The position numbers were made by a program, and so were the translations under genes. Below, piece by piece: positions 15,292-20,918 of a stretch of DNA of 51,772 nt. The notes beneath the pieces are model-generated. The model had not been told where the DNA came from. It saw only the letters and a list, made by a program, of their open reading frames with translations, and ran no database searches. Within the stretch, counting starts at the first letter, position 1. Each line of letters opens with the position of its first letter. The stretch comes from a virus, in IMG/VR virus record IMGVR_UViG_3300045996_001760, positions 1-51,772 of that record; one strand, 5' to 3'.

Positions 15292-15638
15292 GGCCTCACC
15301 CTAGGGAAGAACAAGGCCATCAACCTCTTCGCGGTCTCCTCGGTGATAGGTACGGACGCGGGCGCCTTCGCCTCGCGCGTGCGTTTCATGCGTGACCCCC
15401 GCTCGGCCTCGGTCTCTAGTCGCATGAAGCCTTGGTAGTGCGGCCCCGTGCACGCGGGGTGGCACAGCGTGTGCGATCCGTCCGCGTTCACCTGCGCGCA
15501 CACGTAATACCAACTGTGCAGGGTGTTCTGGATCGTGATCGTCTGTGGCCCTCCCAACACCTCGACCTCAGCCCCAGCTAGCTCCTCGGGTAAGGGCGTG
15601 GATGGGTTAGCGATCAGCGTTACTCGGTGCGTCGTCAT
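15288..15638 (-). CDS. Hypothetical protein
   Basis: 116 residues, ATG in ATGA overlap. N-terminal beta-rich segment (HRVTLIANPSTPLPEELAGAEVEVLGG), a Cys/His-containing middle (YYVCAQVNADGSHTLCHPACTG) and a helical, basic C-terminus. May bind a metal. Function unknown. Confidence 0.65.
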   Translation of the reverse strand: MTTHRVTLIANPSTPLPEELAGAEVEVLGGPQTITIQNTLHSWYYVCAQVNADGSHTLCHPACTGPHYQGFMRLETEAERGSRMKRTREAKAPASVPITEETAKRLMALFFPRVRP

Positions 15639-15805
15639 GTGATCTCCACTTCGAGCTCGTTCACGGCGAAAGGCACGACAAGCCCGCTCACCTCCAACTT
15701 GACCTCAGCCACGCAGTCCACCGAAAATACCTTCACCACCTCACCGCGCAGGCCATTGAAGATCGACCACTCCACGCGCACGCGCACGATATCGCCTACC
15801 CTCAC
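15635..15805 (-). CDS. Small KOW-like beta protein
   Basis: 56 residues, GTG in a GTGA overlap with the upstream gene. VRVGDIVRVRVEW followed by NGLRGEVVKVFSVD has the shape of a KOW motif (as in NusG and ribosomal L24-type barrels), all beta. Such proteins often bind RNA or RNA polymerase. Called from pattern alone. Confidence 0.55.
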   Translation of the reverse strand: MRVGDIVRVRVEWSIFNGLRGEVVKVFSVDCVAEVKLEVSGLVVPFAVNELEVEIT

Positions 15806-16119
15806 AGCGCCCTCCGTATCAACACCTCGGTCATAATTCGGTGTTCCACCTCCGATAGGTATCGGGCATGCACACCGGGGAAGCTCTCCTCCAAGATCGC
15901 GCGAACCACCTCGCGCGTCCCTGCAAGGTGAGCCGCGTTGTGCGCCGCACGTCCAGAGGCCTCGCCCTGTTCGGCAAGGGTCTGCGTGCTGACTTCAGTG
16001 AGTAGCCCCGATGCATCGCGCACGAGGACGGACACGATCTTGACCGGCGCGCGGAAGGGCCCCGGCAAGATGGGGCCGATCAGGTCGGCAAGGTCTGTGA
16101 CCAGTTTGGGGATATTCAT
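15802..16119 (-). CDS. Hypothetical protein
   Basis: 105 residues from the ATG of an ATGA overlap at 16119. N-terminal helix (KLVTDLADLIGPILPG), central beta (VKIVSVLVRDASG), then helices with AHNAAHLAGTREVVRAILEESFP. Not recognised. Confidence 0.65.
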   Translation of the reverse strand: MNIPKLVTDLADLIGPILPGPFRAPVKIVSVLVRDASGLLTEVSTQTLAEQGEASGRAAHNAAHLAGTREVVRAILEESFPGVHARYLSEVEHRIMTEVLIRRAL

Positions 16120-16490
16120 CTCACGCTCCACGCGTCCAGCATGCGGTATATCGTGCGTCGGTCAATGCCGAGGAGCTTGGCCGCCTTGGTCCGGTTACCC
16201 TTGCAGTCCTCGATCGCAGTGAGCACGTGCGCCTTTACGATCGTCTGAAGCGTTGGTGCTTCGGTGGAAGGATCGAAGGTGACCCAGTCCTGGCACGCGG
16301 CGCGCGCAGCGTTCGCGGCCTCGGCAAGGGTGTGGGTCATGCGGGCGCTTCTGGTTCCGTGCACCACGTAGCCCGCGGGCCCGCCTTGGTCGAAAGAGGC
16401 AGCCGCCACGTGGTGGAAGGTGCCCGTGTAGGGCTCCTCGCCGCGGGCGCGAGCCTGGGCGGCTTCCTTGTCAAGATCGTGGCCCTTCAT
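16116..16490 (-). CDS. Fis-type helix-turn-helix regulator
   Basis: 124 residues, ATG in ATGA overlap. The C-terminal 45 residues (TLQTIVKAHVLTAIEDCKGN, RTKAAKLLGIDRRTIYRML) are a clear Fis/HTH_8 domain, as at the C-terminus of sigma54 activators and in Fis. The first 80 residues are a separate small domain. It lacks an AAA+ module, so it should act as a DNA-bending or repressor-type protein. It lies near the start of the leftward early operon, a good place for a transcriptional switch. Confidence 0.8.
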   Translation of the reverse strand: MKGHDLDKEAAQARARGEEPYTGTFHHVAAASFDQGGPAGYVVHGTRSARMTHTLAEAANAARAACQDWVTFDPSTEAPTLQTIVKAHVLTAIEDCKGNRTKAAKLLGIDRRTIYRMLDAWSVR

Positions 16491-16681
16491 GAGCGCACCC
16501 CCACAACAAGCCAATCACGCAAAGCGCGTTGTCCTCGCGCGTACACACCACCAAGACGCGTTTGCAGGGCCAGACCGCTAACGTCCCGCATCGCTGCTTT
16601 ACGCACTGCACGTGAACGGCTAATGGCGTCAACGTGTGTCTTGGTCATGTTCATCAGGTCGTAAACGATATAGGCCCGCAT
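16487..16681 (-). CDS. Small hypothetical protein, first gene of the 16.7-kb leader
   Basis: 64 residues from the ATG at 16681, preceded by AGGAGGG at 9 bases. N-terminal AYIVYDLMNMTKT then basic helices. The promoter at 16756-16784 and a leader hairpin precede it. An in-frame extension upstream lacks a ribosome site. Confidence 0.65.
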   Translation of the reverse strand: MRAYIVYDLMNMTKTHVDAISRSRAVRKAAMRDVSGLALQTRLGGVYARGQRALRDWLVVGVRS

Positions 16682-16704
16682 AGAAGAAGCCCTCCTAGCC
16701 TGAA

Positions 16705-16737
16705 GCCCAGGCGCCGGAACCATTCCAGCGCCTGGGC
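16705..16737. promoter_or_regulatory. Leader hairpin
   Basis: GCCCAGGCGC (16705-16714) and GCGCCTGGGC (16728-16737) pair over 10 bp with a 13-base loop. It lies between the promoter at 16756-16784 and the ribosome site of the 16681 gene, so it is in the transcript leader. No T-tract follows on the minus strand, so a simple terminator is unlikely. It may be an antiterminator, attenuator or mRNA stabiliser. Confidence 0.5.
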
Positions 16738-16755
16738 CCTCATGGTGACCCGAGG

Positions 16756-16784
16756 TATATGGCCTCTATATAGCGTGGCGTCAA
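16756..16784 (-). promoter_or_regulatory. Early leftward promoter
   Basis: Minus strand TTGACG (16784-16779), 17-base spacer, CATATA (16761-16756). A second TATATA lies within the spacer. Upstream is a terminator-like hairpin that isolates it from the lipoprotein unit. Confidence 0.6.
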
Positions 16785-16798
16785 GGCCCAAAATAGAC

Positions 16799-16832
16799 GA
16801 AGGCCCCGGACGGTACGAACGCCGGGGCCTTC
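16799..16832 (-). terminator. Terminator-like hairpin
   Basis: GAAGGCCCCGG (16799-16809) and CCGGGGCCTTC (16822-16832), 11 bp with a 12-base loop. Minus-strand continuation GTCTATTTTGG is moderately T-rich. It lies upstream of the promoter at 16756-16784. Confidence 0.6.
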
Positions 16833-16859
16833 AAGATGGATCATGCAAGATTGTTAGGT

Positions 16860-16919
16860 TTACGCGCTGGCCCCCGATACCACGCGGGGCTGGCCGTGGT
16901 TAGCGACCTTCGCGCTCAT
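16860..16919 (-). CDS. Possible 19-residue peptide
   Basis: ATG at 16919 with GGAGG six bases upstream opens MSAKVANHGQPRVVSGASA and stops at 16860. It lies between two terminator hairpins. The good ribosome site is the only support. The rest of 16682-17064 holds only the hairpins and promoter listed. Confidence 0.25.
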   Translation of the reverse strand: MSAKVANHGQPRVVSGASA

Positions 16920-16972
16920 GACGCGCCTCCGTTCGATATACCGAGCATGAACCCAGGCGCCAGAAAAAACAA

Positions 16973-17001
16973 GGCCCTGATCGCACGAGACGATCAGGGC
17001 C
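16973..17001 (-). terminator. Strong intrinsic terminator
   Basis: GGCCCTGATCG (16973-16983) and CGATCAGGGCC (16991-17001), 11-bp stem with 7-base loop. Minus strand continues TTGTTTTTTCTGG, a proper T-tract. It ends the short unit formed by the lipoprotein and the gene at 17325-17519. Confidence 0.85.
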
Positions 17002-17064
17002 CTGGGCCGCACCGCGCACCGCTCACAACGGGCCTTTCCCCGTGCGCTTGTGCGTGGTGCGGAA

Positions 17065-17289
17065 TTAGTCTGAAGCGCCGCCCGCACCGGCCTGGCCTGC
17101 GTCGGGCGAGGCCTTGGGCTGGACCGACGCGCAGAAGGCCAACACCTCGGGCGCTGCGTCGGGGCCTGGGCTAACCACGGCGCAGAGGTGGCGCGCGGCC
17201 TTGAGCTCGCGTTCACCCAACGCGCTCACGCAGCCGGCTACGGCGAATGCGACGATCAACACGAGGGCGGCACGGGTTCGGAGCGACAT
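17065..17289 (-). CDS. Small lipoprotein
   Basis: 74 residues from the ATG at 17289. Signal MSLRTRAALVLIVAFAVAGC with lipobox VAGC (Cys20), then a short helical mature part ending in an Ala/Gly/Pro-rich tail. An o-spanin or a superinfection-exclusion lipoprotein is possible. Its early location beside a strong terminator, away from the endolysin, favours the second, but this is inference. A promoter and half of a TGGGTC box lie immediately upstream. Confidence 0.7.
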   Translation of the reverse strand: MSLRTRAALVLIVAFAVAGCVSALGERELKAARHLCAVVSPGPDAAPEVLAFCASVQPKASPDAGQAGAGGASD

Positions 17290-17298
17290 GGTTCGTGG

Positions 17299-17328
17299 AG
17301 TATGACCCAGGCCCTGGCCCTGTGTCAA
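17299..17328 (-). promoter_or_regulatory. Promoter with TGACCCAGGCCC half-site
   Basis: Minus strand TTGACA (17328-17323), 18-base spacer, CATACT (17304-17299), 9 bases before the lipoprotein ATG. The spacer contains GGGCCTGGGTCA, the same half-site found in the TGGGTC boxes at 7468, 41315 and 48384. Confidence 0.5.
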
Positions 17329-17519
17329 ATCGCGCAAAACCAGGCCCAGGACTTGGCCTGAAAACGCAGCTGACGATCCTGCTGACGTTGTTGGTACGCC
17401 GCTTGTTCGGCGCACGCAGCGCGCCACATGGCCCTGCCAACCTCAGCCAGCTCCTCTATGTCGGCCTCGGTCAACGGGCCCTCGATCACTGCCTCGTCGT
17501 GGATCCACGTAATAGCCAT
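17325..17519 (-). CDS. Small hypothetical protein, probably leaderless
   Basis: 64 residues starting MAITWIHDEAVIEG, with an acidic helix (TEADIEELAEVGRAMW) and a Gln-rich C-terminal half. No ribosome site. The -10 of the promoter at 17526-17554 ends six bases before ATG, so the mRNA should begin at about the start codon. Confidence 0.65.
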   Translation of the reverse strand: MAITWIHDEAVIEGPLTEADIEELAEVGRAMWRAACAEQAAYQQRQQDRQLRFQAKSWAWFCAI

Positions 17520-17525
17520 GCGACC

Positions 17526-17554
17526 TATATAGGCCCGCCGCGCTTACTGGTCAA
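17526..17554 (-). promoter_or_regulatory. Early leftward promoter, leaderless geometry
   Basis: Minus strand TTGACC (17554-17549), 17-base spacer, TATATA (17531-17526), then GGTCGC and ATG. Confidence 0.65.
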
Positions 17555-17662
17555 GGTGCACTTATATCGGTGTGCGGTCGAGGGCTGGTTAGCCCCACGA
17601 CCCAGGCCATACGCGCACGCACGCACGCGAGACCCTCTAGCCCTCTGGCCAACACCCCGACC

Positions 17663-18046
17663 GACCGGGGTAGGGACCACACCCCACAATAGGTGGGGAT
17701 CCCTACCTACCCCCATTTATGGGGGTAGGGGGAAACAGGAAACAGCATCAACATGGCTCGATTTACACTCGTGTCCCTTGCATCGGGAAATTCGGGCATC
17801 GACTGCAAAGACCGCTGGATTTCTGGGCGTTGGAGTTTCCCCGCATCACATAGGACGCAGAGGTCTTGGATCGACGGTAAACAGAGCCTGGGAAACAGGG
17901 TTTCGTGTTTCCCTGTGTCGGAGGTGGCGTGATTTAGGCCCTGTCGTAAGGTGCTCATTGGGGCCTGAAACGGGAAAATAGCTGAATCGAGTTTCCCGAC
18001 GGGTTCTGTCGAAGTATTTGGTGTTTCCCGGTTGACGTTTCCCGGG
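17663..18046. other. Non-coding dyad and GTTTCCC-repeat region (candidate origin / control region)
   Basis: The 589 bases from 17520 to 18108 hold no convincing gene. Dyads: GGTAGGGA (17670-17677) with TCCCTACC (17700-17707) enclosing CCCCAC/GTGGGG, and CCTACCCCCAT (17706-17716) with ATGGGGGTAGG (17719-17729). Then GTTTCCC or its complement at 17835, 17890, 17907, 17991, 18023 and 18037, plus shorter GGGAAA/GGAAAC sites at 17731, 17737, 17785 and 17972. Two pairs face each other (17890/17907 and 17971/17992). The block separates the divergent early and replication operons, as expected of an origin with iterons or a master operator. Confidence 0.6.
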
Positions 18047-18108
18047 CAACGGTTCATGCTCCTTGAGTCGGTCGCGCAGTGCGGCCTGGAAGGAAGCGAC
18101 GGAGCAAA

Positions 18109-18366
18109 ATGGCGATCAACACCACCAGCAAAGCCTATCTCGACGGCCTGAAAGACGGCGCAGCTTGGGACGTTAACCACCTCAACCCCGACCATATCCC
18201 ACGCGAGGGATGGGACGGAGCGACGATTGTCGCTATGGGTGTCGGCCCGTGCGCGGATGCCTGGGGCGTGGACAGCTTCGATGCCGAGGAGTTCACCCAA
18301 GCGTGCGCCGAGTACAACGCTGGCTGCCATGCGGCTGTTTGCGCTCGACTTAGCGAGGACGCATGA
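18109..18366 (+). CDS. Hypothetical protein, first gene of replication operon
   Basis: 85 residues from the ATG at 18109 (GGAG at 5 bases). KAYLDGLKDGAAWDVNHLNPD, then GCHAAVCARLSEDA. Small, acidic. No family recognised. Coupled by ATGA to the next gene. Confidence 0.7.
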   Translation: MAINTTSKAYLDGLKDGAAWDVNHLNPDHIPREGWDGATIVAMGVGPCADAWGVDSFDAEEFTQACAEYNAGCHAAVCARLSEDA

Positions 18367-18647
18367 CCGCCCACAGAATCAAACTCTCTTCCTACGCCAG
18401 CCCAGCCGCCGCGGTAGAAGCCGCAATCCTACTCAGCGCACGGGACGCGGGAGCGCGGGTAGTGCTGACGAATGACAGCCAATGGGGCATGCCGGCAGAC
18501 CCAGCCTACCCCGAGGTCTGCGATCGGCTGTTAGCTGAGTCCGACCTGAACGCGCCCGAGCTAGGCCTTTGGTGTGACGGCCAAGATTGCCTACGCTACC
18601 ACGGTCACACGTCCGCCGGTCACCCCTGGGAAGTGGTGTTGCTGTGA
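18363..18647 (+). CDS. Hypothetical protein
   Basis: 94 residues, ATG in ATGA overlap. Alpha/beta (SPAAAVEAAILLSARDAGARVVLTND; ELGLWCDGQDCLRYHG; HPWEVVLL). Not recognised. Confidence 0.7.
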   Translation: MTAHRIKLSSYASPAAAVEAAILLSARDAGARVVLTNDSQWGMPADPAYPEVCDRLLAESDLNAPELGLWCDGQDCLRYHGHTSAGHPWEVVLL

Positions 18648-18847
18648 AGGCCTACACACTCACGCCCAAGCAAATGCAGCGCTTGGAAAAGCACCTCGAG
18701 AAGGTCAACGCAATACGCGCAGAGACCCGCTCGGCGGGTCTGTCCGTGGTGGATATGGCCGCTGAGGAAGCTGTGGACCATATGTTGGATGACGCGGCCG
18801 CTTTCTTTGACCGCGTGCGTGAAGTGCGCAGGAGACATCGAAAATGA
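18644..18847 (+). CDS. Small helical protein
   Basis: 67 residues, GTG in GTGA overlap. Two long helices (TPKQMQRLEKHLEKVNAIRA; DMAAEEAVDHMLDDAAAF) and a basic C-terminus (VRRRHRK). Possibly DNA-binding. Not recognised. Confidence 0.65.
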   Translation: MKAYTLTPKQMQRLEKHLEKVNAIRAETRSAGLSVVDMAAEEAVDHMLDDAAAFFDRVREVRRRHRK

Positions 18848-19281
18848 GCACAGTCAAAGCATATCAAGGCGTCCGAGCTGTATACAATTCCGACCTGAGC
18901 GGGCTTCGGTTCGAGGCCGACACACCCGCCGGTTACGGCGCAGAGGGTGGGTGTGCTTCCGTCGAGGTCCCCGCCGAGCTCTTGTTCATGATCGTTGGCG
19001 AGTACCTAAACAACCGCAAGATCGCCAAACTAGAGCAGGCCGACTACCGCCAGGCACTGGGCTTGCCGCGCGCGAAGAAAGAGTCTGACGCGATTGGGTA
19101 CAACGCATCGCAGTTGAACGCCGCTATTAGGGCCTGGAACGATGGGCGCGCGTGCGCGCTGGAACGAACTTTGCTGGTGTCCGCGGGCTATATAGACACC
19201 GCGGCCGACCGTCGCTCGCAGGTGTACTCAGCAACCCGCCGCGGCATGGCGGCCGGCCTTCGATCGGACGTGCGCCGATGA
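18844..19281 (+). CDS. Hypothetical protein
   Basis: 145 residues, ATG in ATGA overlap. N-terminal beta-rich part, then LLFMIVGEYLNNRKIAKLEQADYRQ, and a helical C-terminal region with SQLNAAIRAWNDGRACALER. Not recognised. Confidence 0.7.
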   Translation: MSTVKAYQGVRAVYNSDLSGLRFEADTPAGYGAEGGCASVEVPAELLFMIVGEYLNNRKIAKLEQADYRQALGLPRAKKESDAIGYNASQLNAAIRAWNDGRACALERTLLVSAGYIDTAADRRSQVYSATRRGMAAGLRSDVRR

Positions 19282-19517
19282 ATACGATCCACCATTTCCT
19301 GGCGGGTGACCTTCGGTGCGAACGGTGCCTCATACGTACTAAGAAGATCCACACAGCTGTTTCATGGCGGGCGGATGCGCCCACTGAAGTAGAGCGTAGG
19401 GCGCGAACCCTGCCTAACTTTCATGGGTTCATGTTGCCGGGCGTTTACTGCGCCGAATGTGCGCTTAAGGTAGGGCGCGCCTTCGACAGTCTACCCCGGG
19501 GTGAGGTGGGGTCATGA
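19278..19517 (+). CDS. Small two-CxxC zinc-ribbon protein
   Basis: 79 residues, ATG in ATGA overlap. LRCERCLIR near the N-terminus and VYCAECALK near the C-terminus give a four-cysteine zinc ribbon with a long insert. Function unknown. Confidence 0.65.
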   Translation: MNTIHHFLAGDLRCERCLIRTKKIHTAVSWRADAPTEVERRARTLPNFHGFMLPGVYCAECALKVGRAFDSLPRGEVGS

Positions 19518-19858
19518 CCTGGGCGCGATGCAAGCCAGCAGCCGAGCCAGTGAACACGCAGCAACCCCCGCGGGATAACTACGCCTCGCGCGTGGCGGCC
19601 GAGGTGTTGGAAGCGCTGCTGAACTTCGCGGGGCTCCAACACCTACCCATACCCTCGCGCGCGATATGTGGATCCGTTAGCCGACGCACCGAGTCCGTGT
19701 TGGAGGCCTTGCGCTTCCTCGAAGCCGAGGGCTGGATCCGCGTCACAGCGGGAGGGTGGCTGCTTCGCCGAAAGCGCTTCAGCGGGTACCCTGGTGTCAG
19801 CTTCGACGAACGCGCGCGAGCTCAGATTGAGGCCTGGAAAGCGGGGGAGCCGATATGA
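19514..19858 (+). CDS. Winged-helix-like DNA-binding protein
   Basis: 114 residues, ATG in ATGA overlap. IPSRAICGSVSRRTESVLEALRFLEAEGWIRVTAGGWLL (about 45-85) has the recognition-helix and wing pattern of winged helices. Likely a regulator, but the call rests on pattern only. Confidence 0.6.
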   Translation: MTWARCKPAAEPVNTQQPPRDNYASRVAAEVLEALLNFAGLQHLPIPSRAICGSVSRRTESVLEALRFLEAEGWIRVTAGGWLLRRKRFSGYPGVSFDERARAQIEAWKAGEPI

Positions 19859-20268
19859 CCCCACCAGAAGTCAGGCAAAGGCGGGATGTCTTGGCGGTCT
19901 ACTGGCGCAGAGCTAACGCAAAGCAGCGCTTAGGCGTGTTGGAGGTAGAAGACAGTCTTGACCTAGCTATGATACAAGCCGAGTGGACCGAGCTTCAAGG
20001 GCTGTGCCCTCACCAAACACGCGCGCCGATATCGCCCGTACACGCCCCGCCGAACACCCCCGCGGGAGTGTGGTGCAAGGACTGCAATCGGTTGTTATAT
20101 AGCGCGTGGCCTCGGTTCGGGGTGCCTTCCGCTACTCACGGTGATGGCTACCGTGTTTTCATGCTGAGCTTGGATCGGGATTGCGTTTGCCCTTACGGGG
20201 CCCGCGCGCCGGCGGTCCACTTCAGCGCGGGTAACTGCGTGGTGTGCTGGTTTTACGATCACTACTAG
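19855..20268 (+). CDS. Cysteine-rich hypothetical protein
   Basis: 137 residues, ATG in ATGA overlap. Helical N-terminal half, then cysteines at LCPHQ, WCKDC, DCVCPYG and NCVVCWFYDHY, consistent with zinc binding. Not recognised. After its stop there is a 43-base gap with a TTGACG but no clear -10. Confidence 0.65.
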   Translation: MTPPEVRQRRDVLAVYWRRANAKQRLGVLEVEDSLDLAMIQAEWTELQGLCPHQTRAPISPVHAPPNTPAGVWCKDCNRLLYSAWPRFGVPSATHGDGYRVFMLSLDRDCVCPYGARAPAVHFSAGNCVVCWFYDHY

Positions 20269-20311
20269 GGCCACTTGACGCAAGGCCCCCGATCGGTCAG
20301 GTTCAACGCCC

Positions 20312-20539
20312 ATGCCTACCCCGCTGCAATGCGCGATCAGCTGGCCAGACCAGCTGAGGATCCAAGCTCAAAGCCTCGTAAGCCTTAAGACAATCCGCCG
20401 GGCGTACGGGGGGCAGAGCGTAGTCCGGGCGTCATGGGAGCGCATCACACAAGCGGCCCTATCGCTGAACCTACCCCCGCCGGGGCCCTGGGTCCCGCCC
20501 GATCGGGCCAGGAACCGAGCTCCGGCGGGGGTAGCGTGA
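20312..20539 (+). CDS. Small helix-turn-helix-like protein
   Basis: 75 residues. SLVSLKTIRRAYGG, then SVVRASWERITQAALSLNL, resembles the HTH of small LacI/XRE-like phage regulators. Proline-rich C-terminus. No strong ribosome site before the ATG. Coupled by GTGA to the next gene. Confidence 0.55.
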   Translation: MPTPLQCAISWPDQLRIQAQSLVSLKTIRRAYGGQSVVRASWERITQAALSLNLPPPGPWVPPDRARNRAPAGVA

Positions 20540-20730
20540 GCTTTCGGCTGCGTCACCCTGGCCAGCTGCGTTTCCTGTCCTGCCAACGCTGTGGACGGGC
20601 GCTGTGGACGTCCCCGGGCCTATTCTGTTCGAGTTGCCAGATCGTCGCAGACCAAGCCGCGGCGGATGCAGCGCCGTGCCCGCGGGGTCTGTGGGCGGCT
20701 TTCGTGGCGTGGGTTAGGTGTGAGGCATGA
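20536..20730 (+). CDS. Zinc-ribbon protein (tandem paralogue 1)
   Basis: 64 residues, GTG in GTGA overlap. CQRC-x11-CSSC zinc ribbon, then a helix ending AAFVAWVRCEA. The C-terminal segment is encoded by a 23-base sequence repeated in the next gene. Confidence 0.65.
   Translation: MSFRLRHPGQLRFLSCQRCGRALWTSPGLFCSSCQIVADQAAADAAPCPRGLWAAFVAWVRCEA
20698..20720 (+). repeat. 23-bp direct repeat, copy 1 (copy 2 at 20889-20911)
   Basis: GCTTTCGTGGCGTGGGTTAG plus GTG is identical at 20698-20720 and 20889-20911, 191 bases apart. Each copy encodes the shared C-terminal AFVAWVRCE of two consecutive small zinc-ribbon proteins. Confidence 0.9.
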
Positions 20731-20918
20731 ATCACCCTAATTGCCGCTGCACAGTGACCTACCTCAAGTGCATTTACTGTCATACCCGGGGCGACTTCAG
20801 GCAGGGGGTCTGTGTGCCTTGCCTGGCCTGGGAACATTGCATGCTGGCCCGTGTGGCCTGGCGTGCCGTTCGACGCAGCCTGTGGCGCGCTTTCGTGGCG
20901 TGGGTTAGGTGCGAATGA
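20727..20918 (+). CDS. Zinc-ribbon protein (tandem paralogue 2)
   Basis: 63 residues, ATG in ATGA overlap. CRC, CIYC and CVPC supply ribbon ligands. The C-terminal LWRAFVAWVRCE repeats the end of the previous gene at protein and DNA level, so the pair arose by duplication. Coupled to the primase-helicase gene by ATGA. Confidence 0.65.
   Translation: MNHPNCRCTVTYLKCIYCHTRGDFRQGVCVPCLAWEHCMLARVAWRAVRRSLWRAFVAWVRCE

Noticed and set aside
17520-18108. CRISPR-like array of GTTTCCC repeats
   Set aside because: Repeats are 7 bases, irregularly spaced and in both orientations, unlike CRISPR repeats. No spacers of constant length.
17707-18330. Leftward 207-codon frame across the GTTTCCC region
   Set aside because: No ribosome site, no protein-like pattern, and it overlaps a real rightward gene. 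The repeats explain the open frame better as non-coding DNA.
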